In this document: positions 24,977-38,000 of the stretch, in pieces
Layout: every line of letters starts with the position of its first letter
Numbering within the stretch: position 1 is the stretch's first letter
DNA from: Diadema setosum
Taxonomy: Eukaryota; Echinodermata; Echinoidea; Diadematoida; Diadematidae
Assembly: GCF_964275005.1 (NCBI RefSeq)
Contig: NC_092705.1
Span: 2,241,685-2,305,684, forward strand
Length of the DNA: 64,000 nt
Direction of reading: 5' to 3'
Notes under the pieces: model-generated
What the model was told of the DNA's origin: nothing
Seen by the model: only the letters and a program-made list of their open reading frames with translations
Database searches by the model: none
Position numbers and translations under genes: made by a program

Positions 24977-25741
24977 ATGAGGGGCATGGAGGATAAAGCA
25001 GGGCCCAAACCAGAGGGGAATGGGGTGTTCATTAACTTGGACGGTATACTAGACCAGCTGGAGGGTTTCAGCCAGATGGGGGCGAGAGCTGCCCAGGGTG
25101 ACATGTCCACAATTGTTGCTACTGCTGTCCAAGCAGCGGTTAAAGCTGCAGTACCTGCTATTGTGCAGGCTGTAAAAGATGCCTGCATGGCGAGTGTGAC
25201 GGAGATCGTAAACCCATACCTCCTTCGTACGCAATTCAAACAAGACGAGATCCAGCAGGAGATGAGGAGGGAAAACCTGCGGGTGAACGGCCTCCCTGAG
25301 AATGAGGAGGAGACAGGTGAGGCTCTCATCCAAAAAGTATGCAACATAGCCAAAGAAGTTGGTGTCGACATCAAACCCGATGACATCTCCATGTGCAATC
25401 GGGTTGGAAAACAGAGAACCGACGGCAAACCTCGACAGGCCATCGTCAGGTTTGTGGCTAGGAGGAGAAGGGATGAGCTGTATGATGCACGGTTCAAGTT
25501 AAAGGGGAGAGACCAGTACAAAGGTCTGTTCATCAACGAGGACCTCACCCCGATGCGGTTAGCTGTGCTTGCCAGGGCCAAGGATTCACAGAGTGTGATG
25601 AAAACGAAAACCAAATCAGGGAACATCATCGGCAAACTGCATAACGGTGAACAAAAGATCTTACGCAACCCTGATGACTTGTTTGACATTGGAATCGACG
25701 ACGTTGATTACGGTGATTTCAAACTTCATGTTCTTGCCTAA
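24977..25741 (+). CDS. LINE ORF1 protein (RNA-binding chaperone type)
   Basis: From the ATG at 24977 the frame gives 254 residues. An N-terminal part rich in Ala and Val (TAVQAAVKAAVPAIVQAV) could form a helix. A C-terminal RRM-like and basic region follows, with ENLRVNGLPENEEE, VGVDIKPDDISMCNRVGK and RQAIVRFVARRRRDELYDAR, as in LINE ORF1 proteins that coat the element RNA. An upstream ATG at 24841 starts a short basic frame (MGRPKQGKNPGKFLTPQRGR) that may be the original N-terminus, now out of frame. The stop at 25741 lies about 50 bp before ORF2. Confidence 0.75.
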   Translation: MRGMEDKAGPKPEGNGVFINLDGILDQLEGFSQMGARAAQGDMSTIVATAVQAAVKAAVPAIVQAVKDACMASVTEIVNPYLLRTQFKQDEIQQEMRRENLRVNGLPENEEETGEALIQKVCNIAKEVGVDIKPDDISMCNRVGKQRTDGKPRQAIVRFVARRRRDELYDARFKLKGRDQYKGLFINEDLTPMRLAVLARAKDSQSVMKTKTKSGNIIGKLHNGEQKILRNPDDLFDIGIDDVDYGDFKLHVLA

Positions 25742-25791
25742 GAAAGCACATTAACACTGTATTATTCTAAGAGTACACATAATATGTTAAC

Positions 25792-28788
25792 ATGGCCGAT
25801 AACCCTCCCATTGACCACGAAAGTAATATGAATGTTAAATCATACCGTCTAACTCCTAGTAATTTCGATAATGTTTTACAGGGACATATGGCAAAATCTT
25901 TTTCAGTAACACATGTTAACATTCGTTCTTTAAATAAAATGTCGATGAGCTAAAAAACTTGTATGAATGTAGTTTAAGTTCAAATTTTGATATCATTGGT
26001 TTATCGGAAGTGTGGAATGTGAGTAACACATCTTTACTGGGAATAAAGGGCTATAATCTTGAGACTGAATGCCGCCACGGAAATGTTAGGGGTGGAGGTG
26101 TAGGGGCTTACATTAACTCATCATTAAAATATAAACGGCTTGGTTTCACTGCAATAGCACATGCAGAATCCCTGTGGCTTGAGCTTTTATGTGATAAAAA
26201 GAAGGTCATTGTTGGTGTTGTTTATCGTAAACCCAATACCAACATTACAGAATTCCAAGAATCTTTCTTGAATGTATTGCATTCTTTAAAATTGGATAGA
26301 CATAATTGTTTGATTATGGGTGATTTTAACATCGATCCTATTGATATTGGAAAAGATTCAGAAAACTTTCTAACTGTCATGCATTGTATTGGATTGTCTC
26401 AAGTGATCTCATTTCCAACTAGATTAACCCGAAATTCTGCTTCCTTGATTGATCATTTGTATACAAATATGGATATGTTTAATATACATGCAGGTGTTAT
26501 CGAGGCTGATGTTTCAGACCATCTTCCAATCTTTACTGTCTTTGAAAGTATGTTTTATTTTAAAAGTATCGTCCCAACTTTTGGGAAAGTTGTACGATCG
26601 TATAAACATTATGATGTCGATTTATATTGTTTAGACTTAGCCAATGCTAGGTGGGATTTTGTGTATAAGTGTAAAGATGTTAATGATGCATATTCTGTAT
26701 TTTATGGTATATTTCGGGAAATATGTGATGAACATGCTCCATTAAGAAAGAACAATAGTACTAGTCATTCAAAATGTTACCCTAAAAATCCATGGGTAAC
26801 AAAGGCGATTTTAAAATCAATTAAAAAGAAACACAAATTGTATAAAAAGTATAGGTCATCAAATTTTGATCTAAAATATGAAAGGGAGTACAAGGTATAT
26901 CGAAATATTCTAACTACTGTTTTGAAAATGCCAAACGGGTTTATTATAGTAGTATGTTTAATGATAATAAGCAAGATTCGGGTAAAACATGGAAAATAGT
27001 CAATGAGTTGTTAAATCCTGGTAAAGAACATACTGCAGGTTTAGAAATTGAAGAATTGGAGGTTAATAAAGTTGACGAAGTTAAATCTGTTTTTTTCTGC
27101 AAAAGAAATAGCAGAAGAGCTTAATGACTATTTTGTTACTGTAGGACCAAAGTTGGCCACTAAGATTCCTGAAACACAAATTAATCTAAAGAATTCTTGG
27201 GGGAAAAGAATAATAAATCGTTTTGGGGGAAAAGAATAATAAATCGTTATTTTGGAGGCCAGTTACAGAGAAAGAAGTGTTCGATATTTTATTCGCATTA
27301 GACTCTAAGAAATCACATGGATATGATAATTTACCAGTAAGATTATTAAAGGATGCAGCAAGTTTTGTTTGTAAGCCATTGCTTTACATTTTTAATTTGT
27401 CCTTAGAAACTGGAATTTATCCTCAAGCCTTAAAGATAGCCAAAGTAACACCAATATCTAAAAAAGGACCAAAATCGGACCCTGGAAATTACCGACCTAT
27501 CTCCGTTCTGCCAATAATTGGAAAGGTTTTAGAGAAAATTGTAAATGATAGACTGGTTGATTTTTTTGAGTCCGATGATATTTTTTATAAACACCAGTAT
27601 GGCTTTCGTAAAAGATACAGTACGAAATTGTCTTTAATTGATCTTGTAAATACACTAATGACATCACTTGATGAAGGAAAAGTAACACTTGGTATCTTTA
27701 TAGATTTTAAAAAGGCTTTTGATACGATAAATCATGATATTCTTCTATGTAAACTGGCTCATTATGGTGTTCGTGTAATTCCACTTCAATGGTTTGCTGA
27801 TTATCTGTCCAACAGATCTCAGCTGCTATCTTATAGAGGAATGGTCTCGACACCGAAGACTATAACTTGTGGTGTCCCGCAAGGGTCAGTTTTGGGGCCA
27901 ACACTCTTTTTGATATTTATAAATGATTTGCCACGCTCTTGCTCTTTCTTTAAATTCAGATTGTTTGCCGACGATTCAAATATTTTTCATACTTATGCTG
28001 CTCGCCAAAAAGAAATAGATGTGAATGAAGTAAATGAAAACCTGCACAAAGTTCAAGCATGGTGCAATGCCAATAAGATTACAATCAATTTAAAGAAAAC
28101 AAATTATATGGTAATCAGAAGAAAACGCCAGTTAGTTTCGATGAGGGGTGCAATAAAACTATCTGACACAGACATTGATGAAGTGAGTGTTGCATCCTTT
28201 ATCGGAACTCAGATTGATTGCCATCTCACTTGGAAACCTCACATTCAATTGGTAAATAAATGTGTTCGAAGGAAAGTAGGTGTATTGTATAAATTAAGAC
28301 AGTATGTTCCGCAGCGCATTCTTGTGCTTTTGTATAAATCTTTTATACAACCACACATATTATATGGTATTGAAGTATGGGGCAGTACTTATAAATCTCA
28401 CTTAAATTGTATACATATTTCTCAAAAAATGGCTCTGAGAGCTATAACATTTTCGACTTTACGAACACATTCAGAACCATTGTTCCAACGATTCAAACTT
28501 CTAGATGTTGTTAGGTTACATAAGTTCTCAGTTTTAACATTTATGTACGATCTCTGCAATGGAACTATTCCGCACCCTCTGTATGACTATTGCCAAATTG
28601 TGCATCATACTTACAGGACAAGAACAAATGAAAAAAGAATGTTGTACTTACCAAAATTTAGAACCACACAGGGACAATTTTCAATTTCTTACTTAGGACC
28701 AAAACTTTGGAACACATTGCCACGAGAAATGCGTGAACAAAGCAAAAGATCTACATTTCGTAAATGCCTTGCAGATTTCCTTCTCTAA
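25792..28788 (+). pseudogene. LINE ORF2 endonuclease-reverse transcriptase, broken
   Basis: The first ATG (25792) begins MADNPPIDHESNMNVKSYRL and enters the endonuclease before a frame change near 25940. The endonuclease continues in 25959-26999. The region 27000-27240 is disturbed, partly by a 26-bp duplication. The RT is then open for 521 codons (27223-28788) with complete palm motifs and the C-terminal GPKLWNTLPREMREQSKR. The RT alone looks undamaged. Confidence 0.8.
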
Positions 28789-29199
28789 TAGATATTGTAT
28801 CAAGTATAATTATTTTTCTATGTTAGAAAATATATGATGTACGTTGTATTTAAATATTAACAAACCAACCATGTAATAATTTTTCGTTGGTGTTTAGCTT
28901 TTAGTATGAAGATCAAGGTGACCAATCTCTACTAGCACGTGTGCTAACTTTTGGTTTCCTTGTTAACAACAACTTTGTAGAATTACGCTACATGTATCGC
29001 ATTTAAATCTCAAATGTCTTCATTTAATCATGTTATTGTAAAGGAGTAATAGATAAGTATTTCTTTTCATATATGTATGTAAATACAATTGTATAATGAT
29101 TGAAAATGTACATGTTCAAATGTTGTTGCTAATAAAACCTTCAAACTTCAAACTTCAAACTTTATTATTGATAACATTGCTCGTCTAACATGAAAAAAA

Positions 29200-29480
29200 A
29201 AAATGTCCAGGATACCACATTTGTGCATGATATGTAGGTCAGGTGTATCACAAATCATCCTACCAAGTAAAAAATTGGCAACAAAGCCTAAAATATAAGG
29301 AGATATCACTATTTTTATCACTAAACCCTAACTGTAGACGGTTTAATGTAGAAACAGTTTTATTATGACTATTGTTCACATTTTGTATATGTCACAACAC
29401 TTAACATTAATATTACTGATTCAAATTTTTGCATTGGTTGTTTCTATCCCTAACTCATATTTTATAACTATTTTGAAGCA
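29200..29480 (-). mobile_element. diverged copy of the MITE at 32430
   Basis: Read on the minus strand this segment matches the interior of the 32430-32778 MITE: shared tracts include AGTTAGGGATAGAAACAACCA, with further matches around TGTGAACAATAGT and ATCTCCTTATAT. Its ends are degraded. It lies right after the L2-like LINE tail. Confidence 0.55.
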
Positions 29481-29649
29481 CTACAGCTGAGTTTTTCTAT
29501 CCGCAAATGGTACATAATACATTCAAAATGTGTTTGTACCTTCTTTATCTTTTCTTTTTTTCTATAGTGTATTATGATGGGGTCTACAGCCCCGCCCCTC
29601 AATCCCCTCTGCTCCTCCTCTACTCCATGTGTGTCTTCATTGTGTGTCT

Positions 29650-30170
29650 ACGTCATAGCAGCCAAAAAGTCAAAGAAGCTGTCTACACAACATTCATCCG
29701 ACCAACTGTCGAATACGCAGCGACTTCATGGGATCCGCACACACACAACGGAACATACACAAGCTTGAGCAGGTTCAGAGAAGTGCAGCTCGATTTGTCA
29801 CGGGCGACTTCGAAAGATCTAGCAGCGTCACAGCCATGCTGGATCATCTCAAGTGGCCTCCGGTGCAGGAACGTCGCTCCCAAAATCGTCTGCTGAATAA
29901 TAAATAAAATGATGATGTATAAGATCAGATATCACTTGGTTGACATCCATTGGCAGACTTACCTGACCCAGCTCTCAACATCTACCAGAGGACACTGTTC
30001 CCGATTCACTATCCCCCACACCAGGAGTACTACAGCGTATGCCAACTCATTCTTCCCACGCACCATCCGGGACTGGAACAGCCTGCCTGTTGATCCTGCC
30101 ACATACCCATCCCTCATCGCCTTCAAAACTGCGCTGAGGGAACTCTGTAGGATGTAACTCTTCATCCAGA
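29650..30170 (+). mobile_element. 5'-truncated CR1-type LINE, RT C-terminus
   Basis: Two frames give the end of a LINE RT: VKEAVYTTFIRPTVEYAATS followed by WDPHT, then in another frame KLEQVQRSAARFVTGDFERS and SVTAMLDHLKWPPVQERR, and finally YKIRYHLVDIHWQTYL to WNSLPVDPATYPSLIAFKTA. The frame changes near 29755 and a stop occurs at 29904-29906. Only the thumb and C-terminal tail remain. Confidence 0.75.
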
Positions 30171-30374
30171 GATTATTACTCGCACCTGTAAATATTTTTC
30201 ACCTGATTTCAAATTTCTGTTGCCCCGGTGCAGCGTATGCGCATGTTCTCGCAGTGCGTTCATCCTCGACCATTTGAGGGCAGCACTTTATCGGAGTAAC
30301 AAAAAGAAGAAGAAGAGATGGATCAACTCGTCCTCCGCACGTGCTGTATGGTTGTGCACTAAAATCTTTGATGC

Positions 30375-30722
30375 GTTGATCTTTTGAACTCCAGCGCACA
30401 CGCTCCCCGCCCGCCTGCTGCACGGGGCGCGCGGGGCCGGGCTAAGCTTGCACTTGCTGCAGGAGAGCCGAGAGGATCGGGACGCACCTATAGCGAACAG
30501 GTGCAGGTGTTGTAAATGTTTGGTGCTACTACGAGTACTTGGTCTGGAATACTAGAATCTAGACTCTATTCTGACTCGTGAACGGTATTTTAATTTTTAA
30601 ACCGAATTCCGTCCAATTTAGAACCGTTCTTTCCGTCAACAGAATTCGAAAACAGAACAACTTCATTATCGTGTGAGTCTGCCTACAAAGACTTAGGCGT
30701 GTGGGACTGTGGTCTTCGGCAG
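30375..30722 (+). promoter_or_regulatory. GC-rich segment, possible MIPEP promoter and 5' UTR exon
   Basis: A local GC-rich island (30375-30500, with CTCCCCGCCCGCC and GGGGCGCGCGGGGCCGGG) stands out from AT-rich surroundings. A strong donor CAG|GTGAGC lies at 30722/30723. The first MIPEP coding exon appears to begin at an acceptor (GAATGCAG, ending 32055), which calls for an upstream non-coding exon; this island is the best candidate. That is an inference. Confidence 0.3.
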
Positions 30723-31583
30723 GTGAGCGACATGGACCTACTAGGTCCATGGTTTAGACGTTGAGAGCGGGTATGGTGCTGAAAGGAGAGACAGTATGAT
30801 TTCTTGTGAATATTCCTACTGCCGAATGCTGTTGAGTGTCAATTAATAGACTTTAAATCACTAAATATAGAAAGAACTCGATGTGCGTGGTGTGGATGCT
30901 GTGGACTGTCTAGTGTCTGTGAGCTTCTGACCGTGATTCGGAGTGTAACACAGCTGTGCAGTGTGAGAGCAGTTTATTATCCTTTGTACTCTCATAAAAC
31001 TACACATGCATCAGTATAGACTAGATCTATAGGCATAGCATCATCAGTATGACTGCCTCAGTATTGCAATTCTTCCACTGTGATGATCATAAACAAAGAT
31101 AATTAAGTGCACCAGAGTCGGGGCAGAGAGCACAGCGGACTCTTGTCAAGAGTCCGTTCAAGGGCTCGTGCTCGAGACTGTATGTGAATTATCCTTATTT
31201 AGTTGCCCCTGCATCATGTGCAAGTGCATAGGGACCAAGCCAAGGACAAGGTTTATATTCATTCATGATTTTCACATATTTTTTATGCAACATGCACAAT
31301 TTCAAATTGTAACCCGCCTCTTGCCTTACATTCCATTTTGAGCTTCTCTCAGACATTTTCCCAACGTGATTCTTAAATTCTCGCTATCACTCTCCTTACT
31401 GAAAAAAAAAAATAATAATAATAAGACAAATATTGGATGTTATTGGCTTTAAGTAACAAAGGTAGTTTAATCTTCATTGTAGTCCATGGATTACATTGTA
31501 CATGGTAGTCCTATGTACAATTTGACTGCAGAAATAAGCATCATTTATAAACATCTCGTCCACAAACACCCAATACTGAATCT

Positions 31584-31790
31584 TTCCCAGTGCTTACATC
31601 CTCCGAGTGGGACAAGATGCTTCGACCCAGCAAGGTCTCCCTGATCTAGCGATCTTGACCAAGGTGTCAACATGGGTAACTGGCAGTGCATTGGTAATGA
31701 TACTGGAAGGGCCCTTTGAATGAACAGTGGTATTACTGAAAAGGCTCCCCTGGGTTAAAAAAAAAAAAGAAAAAAAAAAAGAAGACTTTA
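31584..31790 (+). mobile_element. head-less copy of the tRNA-type SINE
   Basis: It matches the body of the minus-strand SINE at 17430-17755: CAGTGCTTACATCC, GACAAGATG, AGGGCCCT, CAGTGGTATTACTGAA and CTCCCCTGGGT occur in the same order, followed by an A-rich tail. The tRNA-like head with the B box is missing, so it is 5'-truncated. Confidence 0.65.
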
Positions 31791-32080
31791 GCATTATATC
31801 ATTTTTAATCCTTGTCGGCGCAAATATTTATGTAGTCATGCTAACAAATAAAAACAGTCTCTGGGCTCAGAGGTACTTTGCTGTGTGAGCTGTAACTTAC
31901 TTTGCATCTTGCTGTAAAGCATAAGAGCCCTGAAAAGAATCATTGTAATTATCTTGTTAATTTTGTGAAGGTATTGGTTTGTGCACATTGTATACTTTAC
32001 TTCAATTTTCAAATGTCATATGTGTCCACTGTATACCCTTTGTCTCCGAATGCAGTCTGTAGCATGTCACACAGACAACA

Positions 32081-35000
32081 ATGGCAGCTTACAGACAGCA
32101 CATTACAAGAGTTATCAAAAGATTGACCACAGCGCAGGGACTCACTCCTCGCAGTGGCAGTACTTCTTCTCGGGGTGTTGCAACATGGTCACCACTGGGA
32201 TCTGCCTTCAACACCAAGGCCAGTCGGAAGCTCGAAACATCAGGGAAGAATGTGGTAAGGTTGTGTTTAGAGATCAGTACAGTAAGGAGATGAGGAAACC
32301 GCACATTATCACAGCTTTGCTTTGATTTAAAGTCCTGTGAAGGGTATATCACATATTGGGGAAAATAATGGAAAAGAGACTCCTAGGCCACCATTTTGAA
32401 AGGGAAATTATTATCTTGATATTCCTTAAAGGCATAATTTACCATTTGCAGATGAAAGCATTAGTGCTATGAAATAGTTCTAAAATGTGAGTTAGGGATA
32501 GAAACAACCACTGTCAAAATTTGAATCCGTATGATCGATGTTAAGTGTTGTTAAATACACAAAATGTGAACAATAGTTATAATAAAAAATTTTCCAGACT
32601 AAACCGTATACAGTTACGGTTTATTGAGAAAAACCCTAATATCTCCTTATATCTTAGGTTTTATTGCAAATATTTCATATGGTAGGATGTTTTATGATAC
32701 AACAGACCTACACATATGCATCAAATATGATATCTTGAAAATTTTTGAAATCACTGCTCCCAAAGGTAAACTGGACCTTTAATGTGAATGAAGATGGTTT
32801 CCGTACTCCCGGTCCCAATTGATAATATACTTCATGACATGTACTTGTGGTGTATTTCAAGCTGTGGACAAGCACCTTCATTGTAGGTATTTTGTGTAGA
32901 TGATTATTGTGATAATTACTGAAATTGAGTAGTTCAGTCTATATATTTAATGATTGTTTGTATTTCAGGGTTCACAAACTTCAATTGGTACCTGAGAAAG
33001 CTACATTTTGTAAGGAATGCCAGTGAACATTGCCCAGACTTGTCAGGAGAACATGTAGGGTTGCTTACAGAGCAGTGGGAGTATGGGGCCCCTACACCTG
33101 ACACCTATATACATTATTCTGTCCCCCATATTTATGCATACACTGATCAGTGCAAGTGCATACAGTGAGATTCATGATTAACTCATTGCTACAAAATGAG
33201 AAGGAATGTAAATCAATGATTTGTCGGTTGCAGAAAGTTGTCACCTGGTGTCTGTGCCCTATCAGCAAGGGAAGTATTAGTAATTTCTTGTTCTCTTGTG
33301 TATTCTGTCATCTTTTAATATTCCAATTCGTAATTCTTCACAATTTTCAGGGCCTATTTGGAATGCCAGAACTGACGAGACCAGAGGGCTTCTTTGAAGC
33401 ACAGGAGAAGTCCTTGGCAGAGGTCAATGACCTTTTGCAACAGGTCATTCACTCCCAGCCATGTCCAGAAATTGTGGTCATCTTTGATAAACTCTCCGAT
33501 GCCCTGTGCAGGGTCGCTGACCTGGTGAGAAAAGTTTGTGGTTTTTTTTTTCCTTGTCCTTGTAATACATTCATCTTCTTGTTTGTGGTCTGTCTGTCTG
33601 ATCTGTCATCTTGAGTTTTATGCAATGAAGACTGCGTCCTTCAACCAGGACCTGGCAGCAGGGGTGAGGCTACGGAGGGCAGTCCATCCTCCCGCCAGGC
33701 GATGGATGGTGCAGTCCTCTACCAGGTGATCTGCTGTCTGTATTTCCCCGCAGTCGCATCTGTCTGTCTCTGAAAGTTTCCACATATATACTAGATACAT
33801 TGGGATAAGTGTTGGTATGGATGATATCATTTGCGTCAATTATCGTCTTCATAACTGATGTCTGAGATATGATAGAGTATTAGTAATGAGAAGAATAGAG
33901 TTTTTATTTGCCCAGGTTAGCCTCACCAAGGATTATCATGCCCCTTCCAATACCATCAATGCAACATTGCTGAATTAAAGACTTGCCTAAAATTCTTTTC
34001 CAGTCTGATTTTGTGAGGATAGCACACCCAGACGAAAACTTCCGGAAAGCTGCCGAGAGTGCGTGCATGGCGGTCAGTGCCACAGTTGAGGTGTAAGTAA
34101 AGGTTCCTTGCCATCTCAGACCATTACTGTATACTCTGACAGCCTCTGAAGTGAAATAATCCCATTGGTTGCATTTCGTATCAATTCCAACAGCAATATT
34201 TACATAACACAGACTCCCTAATTGTTCAGGCATACCATTTTTCCAGTATACAAAAGGACATTTTCTCTAATAATGCTTTCATGATGAGAGGTTCAAGTGT
34301 AGTGATCGTGAATCATCATGCTCCAAATGATTCCTGGTACAAGCATCGGTTGTCGAAACAGGAAAAGGGATTGGGAAATTTATCCTGGATTCTGACCCCA
34401 AACAAAGTCAAAATTTTTGCTACTAACAAACTTCATTTACACGGGAATTAATTATACCTGCAGTAAATGCTGTCTGTACACTCACAAATGCAGTTCACTC
34501 GCCATAATGTCTCTGCTGGGACATTTACTCAAATCAAAATCATCTTTGCTGAATAAAAGGAATCCTGCACTGATCCAGTTCTAGGGTCTAGAAATGGCTA
34601 GATTTTTAAAACGGCAATATTTTCCTGTGTCCAGGGATGTCTTCTGTCAAGAATAGTAGGGAAATATTATCATACCTAACAACAGAAGCAAAATGACTTG
34701 GTACTTGATCAGGGTGTTTAGACGCAACAAATTTATACTAGAACGGTATAGCTATACCAAAATAGTATAGCTATATGATGAATATATATGTCTGAATGCT
34801 GACTAACGAAATGACATATAACGAACCGACATATAACGAAACAACGGTCAGAGCATCGTTTCGAACTAGAACTCGATAACGAATCAGCATTCCATCATGT
34901 CCATTTTGCGTCTGAACGCATGACGACCATAGAACGGTATAACTGGGCAGGGCATAATGGGAGCGTGCACAAAAGGTTACCCCATAGCAGTGACTCCTGA

Positions 35001-38000
35001 CCATAACAGCGTGCACAGTGGGAAACTGCACATCTATACGACATTTTCCAGAATGGTCGAGATTAGTGTCTGAATGGTCTGTCGGCCATACGTTAACGAT
35101 GATTCTTTATACATCATTTCTTTATCAAGTTTTGGTATAAACTGGCTTGCGTCTGAACAGGGGGTTTGTGCTCCAGTAAGAGAGCTTGCTCGCAGTATTT
35201 TTCTCATCTGCTATTTAATTTCTTCTTTTTTCTTTCATGCAGACTCAACACTAATGTGGAGCTGCACCGGTCCTTGCGTCGCCTCCTGGACAGCACAGTG
35301 GTGATGTCATCAATGGATGAGGAGACCCAGAGGGTGGCCCAGCTGTTCATGTTTGACTTTGAGCAGAGCGGAATTCACCTGGAAGAAAGCAAGGTCAGCT
35401 GTCCCATATACCAGCTTCTTACCACTGAGTTTGTCGTTTAGCAGTAACGGTCTCAGTTCATCATGTTCAAATCTGTAAAACTTTTTTTACCAAGAGAAAG
35501 AGAAAAAAAATAACAACAAACATACAGACAAATGGAGACAAGAAAATCATTTAATTTTCTTTTGATTTTTACACTTACACCATATGTCATAGTCACATGT
35601 GGACGGAGACATGACGTAGCAAATGTTACGCCATCTGCCTTCCTTACTACATCAGTTGAATAAGGTGAAGCATCTGTATTTTCAAATCAGTTAATAGGGC
35701 TGTCTGTGGACATCGTCACATTGGAATCCTATCTAAAGCTATCAACATTTGTTGATACAATACAATTCTGAACTCATCCTGTGGTTTCATGTGTGCATGA
35801 TCTTAAAGAGTTATGGCTTTATCTAATGAAAATATTGTGATTTTTCTTTGTTTCTCCATGTGAGTATGCTTCGGACAAGTCCAAAATGTGTTTTACATTC
35901 TTTTCCCATTCAACACAGCACTATTTACTATCAAAAACAGCAACAAATGTACAGAGCAATGCAAGTGTAGACCTTATGCATGAGAATATAATTCTGAATT
36001 TACTGTGGGTCACGTGCTGGGTTAGACAGTATTCAATCTGTCGAGGCTGAATAGGAATAAAGATTTTAATTGTGGTATTGTATATGTCTGTTTTCTTTCT
36101 TTGCAGAGAAAGCAGTTTGTGGCGCTGAACGAGGAGTTGCTGACACTTGGTAGCCACTTCCTCCACAACACCCAGGTGGGGCACAGTGTTGCGAAGAGAA
36201 TGCTCCCCCAACACCTCCACTACTGCTTCACAGTGGATGGAGACAACGTGACAATCAATTCTCTCAACAGCGACAGTCCCAACGACTTCGTAAGTGGATA
36301 GAAAATCTAATGCATACGGCGAATATTTCATGAGGTTTTTGTTTTTTGCGAATTTCTTGAGTCGGGTGCTATTCGCTAATTCAAAAATACACAAAAGTGT
36401 CAACTCTCATCCTGACACGACTGTGATGTGCATGTATACATTTCTACGTTCAGTTCAGTATTCCACAATCGCGAATTTAACCACTTGCAAAATTGTCAGG
36501 AAGTCCGGATTCGGAAAAAATTAGAGTCGCTAAATATATGGCGTATACCTCATGTACTTTGGCTAAATTTCTTGTAGAAGCTCTTGTGCAGTACAGGCAA
36601 CTCCCATTATAACAAAGTCCTTAGGATTAGCTGTTTTCTTTTGTTCTACAGAAATTGTGTTATATTCAAATGAATTAGATACATAAAGATATTTAGAAAA
36701 TAATTACACCTGAATTTCCAATTTGTTGTAATGAAATTTCTTAATAACCATGTTTAATATAATGGAAATGTGCTGCATATGTCCATTTGTACATGGCAAC
36801 ATGTTTTTGCTCGAACAAAACTTGTCATACAGAGCAACCAATTTCATACTTGCCAACTAGTAAGATTTTATCAGATTCAGTAAGATTTTTTATGTAAAAA
36901 ATAGCAAAATCAGATTTTCTGTCAGAGAAATCAGATTTTTAAAGAATATTTAGATATACCTTTCATGTGTATTTTCTGAAGATTTGACCGAAAGTAAAAT
37001 TTTTAACTTCAGTTTGCATATAAAATAAGATTTTTGCAATCCACGAGTAAGATATTTCATCTTGAAATGTTGGCAGGTATGCAATTTGTCTGTTGGTACC
37101 CTATAAATTTTGTTTCTTTGTCCAAAATAAGAAAACATAGTGTTGACATTAAATAAATTATTTCGACAAAGCTGATGTCTGTTCTTTGCACTCTCCCATT
37201 TTTTAACAAGTTTGTTTTTTATTCTGCATCAGTACAATGGTTCATCTGCAGAGATTCTTCTCTCTTTTTTGTTATATTTGCAAAGCATTTTTTTTTTTTC
37301 ATTCTGTTTGATTTCAAATTGTCACTGAAAATGAGTATCTTCACATGCAGCTATATCGATATTTATGCAGTTTGATATGTTTCTAATGGGTCAGAAAAAG
37401 AGACAGAACAGGTACGTGTATGAAATGGAACTCATTGATTCATCTTGCAAACTGTCTACCCAAGCCAGACCTATAATAATTTGTGCCTGTTTGGTGCTGC
37501 TGTACAGGTGCGTGAGGCAGCCTACAAGATCTACCTGCACCCAAACAGGGACCAGTCGCAGATTCTGGACCATCTTTTGTCGGGGCGCCATCGCCTCGCC
37601 AACCTCGTCGGTTTCTCCACCTGGGCCCACCGGGCCCTGAGGGGGACCATGGCAGGCAGTCCAGAGAATGTCATGGCCTTCCTTTCTTCAACTTCTCAGA
37701 AGCTCTTTGACAGGTCAGGCCAGGAAGCAAAGCCTATGTCTTTCTTCCTCATATTCTGTTCAAACCACTTTTCTTTTTTCTTTCTTTTTAATAGAAGAGA
37801 TGAGTACATTTTGTTTGAGGCACAGTATTTATTATAATTATTGTTGCTGTTTTTATTCATTCATTTGGCACTTCAAAAAACCCCAAACAAACATCAAAAT
37901 AATCTGAAAGAAAGTAATATGAAAATGTTAAATAAAACAATCAGGCTTCCCCTGATGTGCGTACACTATGTACTTTGTATTTTAAAGACTTTACTTTGTA

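Larger units (their letters stand above)
24840..29165 (+). mobile_element. nearly full-length L2/CR1-like LINE with ORF1 and ORF2
   Basis: This 4.3-kb element has an ORF1 (RNA-binding protein), an ORF2 (endonuclease then RT) and a 3' end of AAACTTC repeats at about 29140-29165, the short-repeat tail style of L2/CR1-like elements. ORF2 carries VTHVNIRSLN, IIGLSEVW, MGDFNIDP, the RT palm [34 protein letters not shown] and an FADD active site at 27964-27975. ORF2 is interrupted near 25940, between about 26930 and 27060, and by a 26-bp tandem duplication at 27197-27248. The domains are otherwise complete, so this is a fairly young dead copy. Confidence 0.85.

Noticed and set aside
24913-25689. 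258-residue frame on the minus strand
   Set aside because: It lies antisense to the LINE ORF1, has no domain and is a shadow of the coding strand's codon bias.
33895-33960. Possible third SINE copy (TTTATTTGCCCAGGTTAGCCTC)
   Set aside because: Only about 25 bp match the SINE end; too short to support.
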